Assembly (NCBI RefSeq): GCF_900114435.1
Contig: NZ_FOZK01000002.1
Coordinates: 372,001 to 436,000 of the forward strand
DNA length: 64,000 nt
Direction of reading: 5' to 3'
Source of the DNA: Halomicrobium zhouii
GTDB lineage: Archaea; Halobacteriota; Halobacteria; Halobacteriales; Haloarculaceae
Shown: positions 43,448 through 51,498 of the stretch, piece after piece
Numbering within the stretch: position 1 is the first letter of the stretch
Layout: the number at the start of each line of letters is the position of its first letter
Notes under the pieces: model-generated
Database searches by the model: none
What the model was told of the DNA's origin: nothing
Seen by the model: only the letters and a program-made list of their open reading frames with translations
Program-made: the position numbers and the translations under genes

Positions 43448-44659
43448 ATGATACCGACACGCGTCCACGCGACGGTCGTTCTCGTGGCCGCACTCTGTCT
43501 CTCGGTGGGGGTACCGGCAGTCGTCGCGGGCCAGAGCAACGTAACGCTCACAGTGACGGTCGTCGACCAGGACGGCGACACCGTCAGCGACGTCGACATC
43601 TCGGCGACCTGGGACGACGGCGGCCCGGTCAACGAGACCACCCGTTCCAACGGCCAGGCCCTCGTCGACGTGCCCGAGGGCGCCAACGTCACCATCTCGG
43701 TCCACGACGAGGACTACGTCCGCAACACGCCGCTCGTCATCCAGGACGCCGAGACCGGAGAGGTCGACGTCGAGGTTGCCGAGGCCGGCTCGGCGACCGT
43801 CGAGGTCGTCGACGCCCAGGGCCCGGTCGGTGACGCGAAGGTCGAAATCTACGACGGCGACGACCGCATCGCCGACGGACGCACCGCCAGCGACGGCACC
43901 TTCGCCACGCGCGACATCGAACAGGGCGACTACGAGGTCCGTGTCCTGAAGGAGGGGTACCTCCGGAACGCGACCGACCTGACAGTCGACGGTGACGTCA
44001 CCCACGAAGTCGAAGTCCAGCAGGACTCGCGGCTCCTCCAGGTCACCGTCCGCGACGACCACTACTCGCCGCCCCAGGCCGTCGCGAACGCGAGCGTGCG
44101 GGTCGGGGGCCGCGGCACGGTGACGACGCTCTCCAACGGCGAAGCGACCGTCCAGGTGCCGGTCAACGCCAACTACGATATCACCGTCACCAGGGACGGC
44201 TACGAGACCAACGAGACGTCGGTCCGCGTGCGCGAGGAGGCCGAATCGGCCAACCTCACCATCCAGCGCACCGACGCCATCAGCCTCGACGCCGCGAACG
44301 AGCGCGTCGTCGCCGGGGAGTCGGTCCGCGTGACCGTCACCGACGAGTACGGCGACCCCGTCTCCGGGGCCGACGTCGCCATCGACGGCGAGTCCGCCGG
44401 CACGACCAACGACGAGGGCGAACTCTCCGTCACGGTCGAGGGCGCCGGGACGCACAACCTCACCGCCACCAGCGGCGACCTCGAGGCCACCGCCAGCGTC
44501 GAGGGCGTCGGCGCCGACGGCGACGAGGCGACCGCCACCGCCTCGGCGACCGAGAACGAGACCGGTACCGAGACGTCCGACTTCAGCGGCCCCGGCTTCA
44601 CCGTCGTGGGGGCGGTGGTCGCGCTGCTGGCGGCCGGGCTGCTGGCGCGCCGGGACTGA
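43448..44659 (+). CDS. PGF-CTERM surface protein with repeated Ig-like domains
   Basis: 403 residues. Signal peptide about 1-28; then four carboxypeptidase-regulatory-like/Ig-like domains (for example VTVVDQDGDTVSDVDISATW, VEVVDAQGPVGDAKVEIYDG, VTVTDEYGDPVSGADVAIDG). Many Asn-x-Thr/Ser sequons. The C terminus is the archaeosortase recognition tail: SGPGF, a hydrophobic helix and LLARRD. So the protein is probably secreted, cut by archaeosortase A and lipid-linked. A TATA-like CATTTATC (about 43418-43425) lies near 25 bases before the ATG, so the mRNA is likely leaderless. Confidence 0.85.
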   Translation: MIPTRVHATVVLVAALCLSVGVPAVVAGQSNVTLTVTVVDQDGDTVSDVDISATWDDGGPVNETTRSNGQALVDVPEGANVTISVHDEDYVRNTPLVIQDAETGEVDVEVAEAGSATVEVVDAQGPVGDAKVEIYDGDDRIADGRTASDGTFATRDIEQGDYEVRVLKEGYLRNATDLTVDGDVTHEVEVQQDSRLLQVTVRDDHYSPPQAVANASVRVGGRGTVTTLSNGEATVQVPVNANYDITVTRDGYETNETSVRVREEAESANLTIQRTDAISLDAANERVVAGESVRVTVTDEYGDPVSGADVAIDGESAGTTNDEGELSVTVEGAGTHNLTATSGDLEATASVEGVGADGDEATATASATENETGTETSDFSGPGFTVVGAVVALLAAGLLARRD

Positions 44660-44689
44660 GAGAGAGCCGACTTCGAGAACTGGAGTTGG

Positions 44690-44694
44690 TTTTT
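44690..44694 (+). terminator. Oligo-T stop after the PGF-CTERM gene
   Basis: TTTTT inside GGTTTTTCCGG about 30 bases after the stop codon, the only such T run nearby. Plausible archaeal terminator. Confidence 0.35.
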
Positions 44695-44776
44695 CCGGGC
44701 CGTTTCCCCTGTACTGGCCGTTCTGTGGGTGTGCTTATTGAACAATGCTTATCGGTAGCTAAAATTACACTATTGC

Positions 44777-44968
44777 ATGGGGAGTTTGGATGAATCAGAT
44801 ACGCGTATTGTTCTTACTACTGTAGCTATGATTATCGCTGGCGGAGCCATGCTGGTGATGATTGGGCAAGGTGATGGTGAGATCTGGGCTGTTATCGGTG
44901 CAGTCTGCTCTCTGATAGTGGGTGCAATAGGAGTATTTCAGCTGGTTTCTCGGCACCTCTGGACGTGA
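44777..44968 (+). CDS. Small two-helix membrane protein
   Basis: 63 residues with two hydrophobic helices (about 9-28 and 34-55) separated by QGDGE, and a charged N terminus (MGSLDESDTR). AT content is higher than in neighbouring genes. An AT-rich stretch (GGTAGCTAAAATTACACTATTG) directly upstream may serve as promoter. No family recognised. It is convergent with the PIN-domain gene. Confidence 0.5.
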   Translation: MGSLDESDTRIVLTTVAMIIAGGAMLVMIGQGDGEIWAVIGAVCSLIVGAIGVFQLVSRHLWT

Positions 44969-45031
44969 GTGGTACGTCTTTTCCCTGTATTTATCATCAC
45001 TCCATCGACTCGCTGCCATCTTAGAGCGCTC

Positions 45032-45568
45032 TTACCGAATTTGCTCGATGGCATCCCAGATACTGAGTACTCGAATGCGCCCTTCGTAGTACGTATTGTC
45101 GATCACGCCGGAAATCGCTCTTTCGGCGTTCCGGTCGTCGATCAAGATACCGACGGAATCGTGCGCCGTCGAACCGAGAAGCTGTACAGCGGCCGCTGGA
45201 AGCTCCGAATCGGTCTTCCGCAACTCGTCCGGATCCGTCTGCTCGAACTTCGCCAGCCGTTCGTGAACCCGGTCCATGAGTTCGCCAGCGCGAGGCCCGT
45301 CGTGCATCCGTACTCCCGGTTCGACGGTGTCGATGACGGTGATCCACTCCGTCGTATCCGCTCGATCCACCCAGTCGATACTGATGTACCCGTGTTGTTC
45401 CGCGATTTCCTCCGTGACTCCTGGCGTCAAATACAGGTCGACGTCCTGTGCTCTGACGTACTGGATGAACGTCTGATACGGGGTCGAGTCTGTCCCGCCA
45501 ATCGTTCGCAAAAAGCTCGTGTCGAGAACGAGGGCCGTCGGGAACGGCGAGGGATGTTCCTCACGCAT
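45032..45568 (-). CDS. PIN-domain-like ribonuclease, probable toxin of a TA pair
   Basis: 178 residues from ATG 45568, overlapping the upstream HTH gene by 8 bases. The start of the fold reads TALVLDTSFLRTIGG, with the first catalytic Asp, followed by TPGVTEEIAEQ and near the C terminus VGILIDDRNAERAISG, giving the clustered acidic residues expected of a metal-dependent PIN nuclease. Such proteins cleave RNA and often act as toxins held by a co-encoded DNA-binding antitoxin. Its upstream partner here has a helix-turn-helix, in line with a type II module, though the HTH protein is larger than most antitoxins. A housekeeping RNA-processing role is possible. Confidence 0.6.
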   Translation of the reverse strand: MREEHPSPFPTALVLDTSFLRTIGGTDSTPYQTFIQYVRAQDVDLYLTPGVTEEIAEQHGYISIDWVDRADTTEWITVIDTVEPGVRMHDGPRAGELMDRVHERLAKFEQTDPDELRKTDSELPAAAVQLLGSTAHDSVGILIDDRNAERAISGVIDNTYYEGRIRVLSIWDAIEQIR

Positions 45569-46190
45569 CGGCGCGCTGGTACGGCCCCTGCTCGATCGCT
45601 CGGTCGTGAACGTCCACCTCGAACGCAATATCGCTGAGCGTCGGGTCGTGGTCTTTCACGACAGTGACGATCCGCTCGATCGCCTGGGTGACGGCGATGG
45701 CCTCCACGGCGGGCACGCCGAGTTCGTCTGCGACGCCACGGCGCGTCGTCTCACCCTGCAGGTACGCGAGCGTGGCCATGACCGCCGGGGCGAGTGCCGC
45801 TTTTCCGTGCCGGTCGACGAACAGTTCGAGGTCGTCGTCGACGCCGGTCGCCCCGTAGACCGCGATGATGGCGGGACCGAGTTCGAGGGTCGTTTCGTCA
45901 GTCCAGTCCCCACTCACCGGATCGGCACGCCAGAGCGAGGACCCGTCTTCGTACTCGTCCAGTTCTTCAGCGACGCCCAGTTCGGCGAGCGTATTCGCGT
46001 ACTTGTAGGCAGTGCTCTTGGAGAATCCCTGGCGTTCACGGGCCGCCGTGACCGTCGTCGGAGAGTTGACCAGGAGGTCTGTGTAGAACCGCGCGAGGTC
46101 AGGCGTCCCCAGCAGCTCCTGGACGACGAAAAACCGGTGTGCGGTGTGTCCCGCGTCCGGTGGCTGGGTGGGGGATGGAGCGTTCGACAT
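45561..46190 (-). CDS. Helix-turn-helix protein, probable antitoxin/regulator of the PIN gene
   Basis: 209 residues. N-terminal half has a winged helix (FYTDLLVNSPTTVTAARERQ, then GFSKSTAYKYANTLAELGVA); the C-terminal half (LELGPAIIAVYGATGVDDDL and AVEAIAVTQAIERIV) is a helical region of unknown fold that may hold the toxin. It is first in a two-gene operon with the PIN gene, whose start it overlaps. A palindromic sequence (46194-46213) lies immediately upstream between TATA-like sequence and start, suitable for autorepression. Confidence 0.65.
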   Translation of the reverse strand: MSNAPSPTQPPDAGHTAHRFFVVQELLGTPDLARFYTDLLVNSPTTVTAARERQGFSKSTAYKYANTLAELGVAEELDEYEDGSSLWRADPVSGDWTDETTLELGPAIIAVYGATGVDDDLELFVDRHGKAALAPAVMATLAYLQGETTRRGVADELGVPAVEAIAVTQAIERIVTVVKDHDPTLSDIAFEVDVHDRAIEQGPYQRADA

Positions 46191-46193
46191 AGT

Positions 46194-46213
46194 CTATAGT
46201 ACGCGAACTATGG
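46194..46213. promoter_or_regulatory. Palindromic candidate operator of the HTH/PIN operon
   Basis: CTATAGT-ACGCGA-ACTATGG is an inverted repeat with 6 of 7 arm positions matching and a 6-base spacer, starting 4 bases before ATG 46190 (minus strand). TCTAAAGT just beyond it reads ACTTTAGA on the minus strand, about 25 bases before the start, a TATA-like element. Position and symmetry suggest binding by the HTH protein. Confidence 0.5.
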
Positions 46214-46327
46214 TCTAAAGTGTTCTGGAGGTGTGTCGAACCAGGCGAGTATGAGTGGAACTTCGGGTAGCCCGGCCGAATCCTCGTATCTAACCCTGCA
46301 ACTGGAACAATCATCTGGCTCCGGAGA

Positions 46328-46795
46328 TCAGAGCCGTTTTTCCATGACGATTTCGTCGTAATCCCGGTAGTCGAGCGGGTAGTCGCCGGTCTCCTCGTAC
46401 CCGCGGCTCCGGTACAGGGTGGGCAGGAAGGGATGCTCGCCGGGCGTGGTGAGCCACACCCGCTCGTACCCGTCCGCTCGCGCCGCGTCCTCCGCGTGGT
46501 CCAGCAACCGACCGCCGATGCCTTGCCCCTTCCACTCCTCGTGGACGCCGAACCGGCTGATCTTGACACGGTCCGGGTCTGTCTCCGTGACCCGTACACC
46601 GCCGACGATATCGCCGTCGACCCGCGCGACGAAGACGCGGTGGTCCCGTATCCAGTCGGCGACCTCGGTCACTTCGACGCTCTCCGCGCTGGCGGGGAAG
46701 CCGAGTTCGCGGTTCCGGGCGTAGGCGCTGTGGTACACCTCGGCGAGTTCCGGTGCGTCGTCCGGAGTGGCGCATCCGATCAGTGGGTCGCTCAT
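46328..46795 (-). CDS. GNAT family N-acetyltransferase
   Basis: 155 residues from ATG 46795. The GNAT core is clear: a beta strand ending VARVDGDIVGGVRVT, the acetyl-CoA loop KGQGIGGRLLDHAE (motif A, Q/RxxGxG/A) and the final strand-helix PFLPTLYRSRGYEETGDYP. It should transfer an acetyl group from acetyl-CoA to an amine; the acceptor is unknown. Cytosolic. It stands alone between the HTH/PIN operon and a small membrane protein gene. Confidence 0.85.
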   Translation of the reverse strand: MSDPLIGCATPDDAPELAEVYHSAYARNRELGFPASAESVEVTEVADWIRDHRVFVARVDGDIVGGVRVTETDPDRVKISRFGVHEEWKGQGIGGRLLDHAEDAARADGYERVWLTTPGEHPFLPTLYRSRGYEETGDYPLDYRDYDEIVMEKRL

Positions 46796-46885
46796 CGTAC
46801 ACGGATCGTGGACCGATCGTCCTTCGATCACATCGCCGGGACTGTATCGGCTTCGGATTCGTCCATCGTGCGTCCTCCCGGCGGA

Positions 46886-47083
46886 TTACCGGACGACCAG
46901 ACCCACCAGACTGATCAGGAAGCCGGCGAGGCCGAACACCTCCAGTCCTCCGACAAATCCGCCGATGAGGGTGAGCTGGATGCCGAAGAGGATCAGCTTC
47001 ACGCCCGTGATCGGTGAGGCCCACCCGGCGGCTCGCTTCGCCCGGAGCACGCGTTCGAGCTGACTGTCTGTGTCGGTTGACAT
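46886..47083 (-). CDS. Small membrane protein
   Basis: 65 residues from ATG 47083. Basic N-terminal segment (QLERVLRAKRAAGWASP) followed by two Gly/Leu-rich helices (GVKLILFGIQLTLIGGFVGG and VFGLAGFLISLVGLVVR). No named family is recognised. An upstream in-frame start exists but would add a non-hydrophobic extension. Function unknown. Confidence 0.55.
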   Translation of the reverse strand: MSTDTDSQLERVLRAKRAAGWASPITGVKLILFGIQLTLIGGFVGGLEVFGLAGFLISLVGLVVR

Positions 47084-47209
47084 GTGTGACGTGTCAGCGA
47101 TAGCAACCAATACGCTTCTGGTATCGACGGTCGCCCGCCCGAAGCGCATTACCCGCCGACCGTCCCAGAGTACGTGGACTTATCCTTCCGAAGCGCCCAT
47201 CGGGGACCA

Positions 47210-48295
47210 ATGACCGTCATCGAGGACGTCCACGACGTCCACGGCGCGACGTACCGCGAGGTGGGTGGGCGACGCGTCGTCGACCACTACGGCCGGCCCG
47301 AGCGCGTCGTCCGCGCGGTGCGCAACGTCGTCGGCGTGATCGAGATGGGCTACGGCGTCGTCACGATAACCGGCGCGGACCGCGTCGACTTCGTCGACAA
47401 CGCCGTCTCGAACTGCGTGCCGACGGCGGACGGCGAGGGCTGCTACGCACTCCTCCTCGATCCGCAGGGCGCCATCGAGACGGCAATGTACGTCTACAAC
47501 GCCGGCGAGCGCCTGCTGATCTTCACCGCGCCGGACCGGGCCGAACCGCTCGTCGAGGACTGGCGGGAGAAGACGTTCATCCAGGACGTCGACATCGACC
47601 TCGCCACGGACGAGTTCGCCGTCTTCGGCGTCCACGGCCCCGAGGCGACGGAGAAGGTCGCCAGCGTGCTCAACGGCGCGGGCACGCCCGAAGCGCACCT
47701 CTCCTTTGTCCGCGGGACGATGGTCGACGCCGGCGTCACCGTGATCCGCGGCGACGGCCTGGCCGGTGAGGAGGGGTACGAGGTGGTCTGTGCCGCTGAC
47801 GTCGCCAGCGACGTCTTCGACACGCTGGAGAACCGCGGGGTCAACGCCGCCCCCTTCGGCTACCGCACCTGGGAGACGCTCACACTCGAAGCCGGGACGC
47901 CGCTGTTCGAGACGGAGCTGCAGGGGAGAATCCCGAACGTCCTCGGCCTGCGCAACGCCGTCGACTTCGAGAAGGGCTGTTTCGTCGGCCAGGAGGTCGT
48001 CTCCCGCGTCGAGAACCGCGGCCAGCCCTCGACGCGGCTGGTCGGCCTGACCTGCGACGCCGTCCCGGACTTGGGCGCGGCGGTCTTTGCCGGCGACGCG
48101 TCCATCGGGGAGGTGACGCGAGCAGTGGAGAGTCCGACGCGCGAGGAGCCCATCGCCTTCGCCGCCGTGGACTACGACCTGCCGGACGAGGCGCTGACTG
48201 TTCGAGTGGACAGTGAGGAAGTGGAGGCCGAGCGAACCGACCTCCCGTTCGTCGAGGGCTCGGACGAGTCGGCGCGGCTGCCGCGGTACGAGTGA
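47210..48295 (+). CDS. Folate-binding GcvT/YgfZ-family protein
   Basis: 361 residues from ATG 47210. GcvT-like aminomethyltransferase fold with VVGVIEMGYGVVTITGADRV, FGVHGPEA and a C-terminal EPIAFAAVDYDL barrel. The motif EKGCFVGQEVV corresponds to the YgfZ signature KGCYxGQE, so I favour the YgfZ/IBA57 branch, which uses folate in iron-sulfur enzyme maintenance, over a true glycine-cleavage T protein. No gcvH or gcvP is nearby, agreeing with this. Cytosolic. In databases such haloarchaeal proteins are often called aminomethyltransferase. Confidence 0.8.
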   Translation: MTVIEDVHDVHGATYREVGGRRVVDHYGRPERVVRAVRNVVGVIEMGYGVVTITGADRVDFVDNAVSNCVPTADGEGCYALLLDPQGAIETAMYVYNAGERLLIFTAPDRAEPLVEDWREKTFIQDVDIDLATDEFAVFGVHGPEATEKVASVLNGAGTPEAHLSFVRGTMVDAGVTVIRGDGLAGEEGYEVVCAADVASDVFDTLENRGVNAAPFGYRTWETLTLEAGTPLFETELQGRIPNVLGLRNAVDFEKGCFVGQEVVSRVENRGQPSTRLVGLTCDAVPDLGAAVFAGDASIGEVTRAVESPTREEPIAFAAVDYDLPDEALTVRVDSEEVEAERTDLPFVEGSDESARLPRYE

Positions 48296-48459
48296 GTTGT
48301 TTCGCCGGACCGGCGCTTTCCCAGAGGACTTCGCTCACGAACGGCTGAAGAAGTACGACAAGCTTCAAATACAAATTCTTCGTAGGTACAACAGAATTCT
48401 TCCGGCCGGAGCCGCGGCGCTGTCCGGCCGGCGGCCGTCCGTCACGCGGCACGAAACCC

Positions 48460-49392
48460 ATGACACGTGACGTCCACGACGTACTGGAATCGCATGCGAA
48501 CAGCTATACCGTCCATCGGGTCCTCCACGACGTCCCGCCACACCGCGTCTACGAAGTAACTGTGGACGGCGTTCGAGCAGCCTGCAAGCTAGCTCGGGAA
48601 CCACGAGCGACGCCTTCGATCGAAGCCCGCGTCATCGAGCACGCCGAGCGCGAAACCGACGTCCCTGTTCCCAACGTCCTCACCGTGGGCGACGGCTACT
48701 TCCTGACCGAGTGGTGTGACGACGCGCCGGACGACCAGGTCGCAGTCACGGAATCCGGAGCACGGGCCATGGGCGCCTCTCTTGCAACCCTCCACGCTCA
48801 AACCTCGTTCCAGAGTACCGGCCTGTTCGGGGGTTCCGACACGCTAGCAGTTCGATCGGAGGACACCTGGAGTGAGACGCTCAGGGAGAGACTCTCCGCC
48901 GTCCACGACGACCTGGCCGGGACCGGATACGAAGACGTCAGCGAGCGCGCGCTCGCGTTCGTCGATGATCATCGGACGTTCTTCGACGCCGCTGACGACG
49001 CGGTACTGGTTCACGGCGACTTCGTTCCGAGTCACGTCACGTTCGACCAGGACGAGGTCAGCCGCGTCGTGGACTGGGAACACGCGATAGCTGGCCCGGG
49101 CGAGTACGATTTCGCACGAACAGTCCTGCACGTCTTCGATAATCCGGCTCGTGAGAACGAGCGTCACAGCGAGGCGTTTCGTTCGGGATACGAGTCCGTT
49201 CGTGAACTCCCCGCCGGCTCCGACCTTCGGCGACGGGCCTACAAGGCACTGATCTTCGCCTTCGATATCAGACAGGGCTACGTGCAGGACCAGCGACCCG
49301 CTGAAGAACTGGAGCAGTTCAACGAGAGGTTCCGGGAGCTCGCGTTCCGCATCATCGACGACGTGGACGAGGCACTCGGCGGCAGGGATTGA
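48460..49392 (+). CDS. Aminoglycoside phosphotransferase (APH)-like kinase
   Basis: 310 residues. APH fold: N-terminal lobe with RAACKLAREP, catalytic loop VLVHGDFVPSHVTF (HGD with Asp as base) and metal-binding VVDWEHAIAGPGEYDFAR. Such kinases phosphorylate small molecules (sugars, choline, antibiotics); the substrate is not deducible. Cytosolic. The upstream gap contains an AT-rich stretch (CAAATACAAATTCTTCG) about 90-110 bases before the ATG, so a leader is possible. Confidence 0.82.
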   Translation: MTRDVHDVLESHANSYTVHRVLHDVPPHRVYEVTVDGVRAACKLAREPRATPSIEARVIEHAERETDVPVPNVLTVGDGYFLTEWCDDAPDDQVAVTESGARAMGASLATLHAQTSFQSTGLFGGSDTLAVRSEDTWSETLRERLSAVHDDLAGTGYEDVSERALAFVDDHRTFFDAADDAVLVHGDFVPSHVTFDQDEVSRVVDWEHAIAGPGEYDFARTVLHVFDNPARENERHSEAFRSGYESVRELPAGSDLRRRAYKALIFAFDIRQGYVQDQRPAEELEQFNERFRELAFRIIDDVDEALGGRD

Positions 49393-49452
49393 GGGCCACG
49401 TCGTCGAACGTCCCACTCTTAATCTGACGGTCAAAAGGCCAATCAGCAGGGA

Positions 49453-49899
49453 CTACGCGAGCGTCGCTTTGATCCGAGAAACACCGTAGATTCCAACGAG
49501 GATGGCGACTCGGCTCAGTAGATACACGATCGCGTACAGTACGCTCGTCACAGGGTGGTAGAAGAAGAGGACGAAGTACGTGCCGAACGTGACCGTAGTC
49601 CCAACGACTCTGGCCCCTGTCGAGTCGTTTAGTCTGTTAAAGTACTCACGACGTTGAACGAGATACGGGACGCCTGCACCGAGGATAACTGCCGGGATAG
49701 ACCCGAGTAGTACAGCGAAAGTGGCCGACTCGGGAGTCGATCCGAGCGGAGCAATCCGAGTCGCGGCGACGAGGTAAAACATCAATCCAAACGCAATCGC
49801 GGTCAGTATCACCTGTACGATGCCCAAAACGAACGTCCTCGTCTCCGTGAGATCGACAGACTCGACGCCAGACTGCCTCGGTGTAGTCGAAGGGGCCAT
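49453..49899 (-). CDS. Four-helix membrane protein, function unknown
   Basis: 148 residues with four hydrophobic helices (about 22-46, 58-80, 96-115 and 117-137) after a polar, Thr/Ser/Gln-rich N terminus. The loop between helices 2 and 3 is basic and polar (VQRREYFNRLNDSTGARV). No family recognised. Convergent with the APH-like kinase gene. The following 180 bases hold no supported gene. Confidence 0.6.
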   Translation of the reverse strand: MAPSTTPRQSGVESVDLTETRTFVLGIVQVILTAIAFGLMFYLVAATRIAPLGSTPESATFAVLLGSIPAVILGAGVPYLVQRREYFNRLNDSTGARVVGTTVTFGTYFVLFFYHPVTSVLYAIVYLLSRVAILVGIYGVSRIKATLA

Positions 49900-50079
49900 T
49901 GCGTTCGTGTAAGACAGTGATCAGTAAATCCTTGGCATTTCTTTCAGCGTTGGCCCACTACAAACAGCAAGGATGGAAGTGAACTGGGTGTAAGCGAGAT
50001 GGCGGCTGTCGATATTTTGCAGATAATTCTCTGAAAGACAGCGACGAGGAATCGCGGGAACACAGGTCAAAGGAACGGC

Positions 50080-50397
50080 TCAAACCAGCGCGAACACCTG
50101 CCCCCTGAGCACCAGTACCGTCACGAACCCGACGATCAGCGACAGCAAGACGTTCTCGGTCCTGTAGGCGACCACCAGCACCACCCCGGCGGCGACCCAG
50201 GTCGCGGGGTCGCCGTCGACGAGTCGCGGTGCGAGAATCGCGACGATGATCCCGCCGGGGAGGGCCTCCAGGCCGGCCTCAGTTCGCTCGGAGATCTCGA
50301 TCCGGTCGAGCACCCACATGCCGCCCGCCTTCGTGACGTAGGTGGCCAGCGCCATCGCGAAGATGGTCGCCACCGTCAGCGGGTCCAGGTCAATCAC
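50080..50397 (-). CDS. azlD: AzlD-type branched-chain amino acid exporter subunit
   Basis: 105 residues from GTG 50397, overlapping the end of azlC by 8 bases. Three to four helices with the AzlD features ATYVTKAGGMWVLDRI and LEALPGGIIVAILAP. AzlD works with AzlC as a two-component exporter of branched-chain amino acids or similar compounds. Gene order and overlap are those of the usual azlCD operon. Confidence 0.88.
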   Translation of the reverse strand: MIDLDPLTVATIFAMALATYVTKAGGMWVLDRIEISERTEAGLEALPGGIIVAILAPRLVDGDPATWVAAGVVLVVAYRTENVLLSLIVGFVTVLVLRGQVFALV

Positions 50398-51142
50398 GGC
50401 GGATCACCGCCACGGCGCTGGCGGCCAGGCCGCCGAGCAGGATATACCACTCGCCGGGGAGAAAGCGAGCGCCGGCGAGGGCGACCCCAGCGGCGACTAT
50501 CCACGGCGCCAGCGAGCGCTTGCCCGCCCACAGCGTCACCGCCAGGACGAGAAAGACGGCGGTGAGCACGAAGTCGAACCCCCAGCGGGCGGGGTCCTCG
50601 ACCACGCCGCCGACGGTCGCGCCGAGGACGGTCGCCGCGACCCAGAACGTCCAGATGGCGAGGCCGCTTCCCAACAGGTACGCGCCCTGGGTGCCGCCGG
50701 AACGCAACTCTGCCATCGTCAGCGCCCAGTTCTCGTCGGCCATGAAGAAGAGGCTCCCGTAGGTCTCGCGCGGCGAGAGGTGGCGGAACCACGGCCGCAG
50801 CGAGGCGCCCATCAGCGCGTACCGGAGGTTGACGACGAACGTGGTGACGACCAGGGCGACGACGGGGACGGGGTACTCCCAGATCCCGACCGCGATGACC
50901 TGAGCGGCGCCGGCGAGCACTGTCGCGCTCATCAGCGTCGCCTCGGCGGTGCTCAGACCGGCCCGGCGGGCGAGCACGCCGAAGACGACGCCGTAGCCCG
51001 CGACGCCGAGCGCGATGGGGACGCAGGCGCGAAAGCCGTCGCGGACGCCGGCGAGCGAGAACGAGGGTGGGTCGTCTGTGTCCGGGCCCGACGCGGCGCT
51101 CTCGGCCGACGCTGGTCCGTCGTCGGGCCGCGACTCAGCCAT
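50390..51142 (-). CDS. azlC: AzlC-type branched-chain amino acid exporter
   Basis: 250 residues. After an acidic disordered N terminus (1-25) come about six helices with AzlC motifs: GFRACVPIALGVAGYGVVFGV, EATLMSATVLAGAAQVIAVG, LRYALMGASLRPWF and FMADENWALTMAEL. Exports branched-chain amino acids or analogues together with AzlD, encoded immediately downstream in overlapping frames. Confidence 0.9.
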   Translation of the reverse strand: MAESRPDDGPASAESAASGPDTDDPPSFSLAGVRDGFRACVPIALGVAGYGVVFGVLARRAGLSTAEATLMSATVLAGAAQVIAVGIWEYPVPVVALVVTTFVVNLRYALMGASLRPWFRHLSPRETYGSLFFMADENWALTMAELRSGGTQGAYLLGSGLAIWTFWVAATVLGATVGGVVEDPARWGFDFVLTAVFLVLAVTLWAGKRSLAPWIVAAGVALAGARFLPGEWYILLGGLAASAVAVIRRD

Positions 51143-51498
51143 CCTGAGACCTCCGGTCTGCGCGCATTCAGCTAGACGGATCGAGACGGTCGCGGGGTTT
51201 AGCCGCTATTGAACTTCGGTAGCAGTCCCCACGTTGGCGAGGTGACGAGGCAATCCAGGGTGGGACGAGTCGGAACGAGCGGTAGTACGGGTCGGATCCC
51301 GGTCGAGCAGGCCCGAGCACGGTCGAGCAGGGCGGAACCCGGAAGGAGCGAGCTGTCGCCCGGAAAGCGATCGACCGATTGCTCGATAGTAGCGTTTATT
51401 GCCGTGGCAGTGACCATTCCCGTAAGACGAGTGCCACGTGAATCGTGACCGTGGCGGGCGGGCCGTCCGACGTGCCCGTCTGTGCCCTCCAGATACCC
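51143..51498. other. 356-base intergenic region between azlC and a lipoprotein-sorting-like gene
   Basis: No gene is supported here; long opposite-strand frames are by-products of high GC. AGCGTTTATT (51391-51400) is TATA-like and could start the plus-strand gene with a leader of about 80 bases, or about 25 if the protein begins at the in-frame GTG 51445. Confidence 0.5.
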
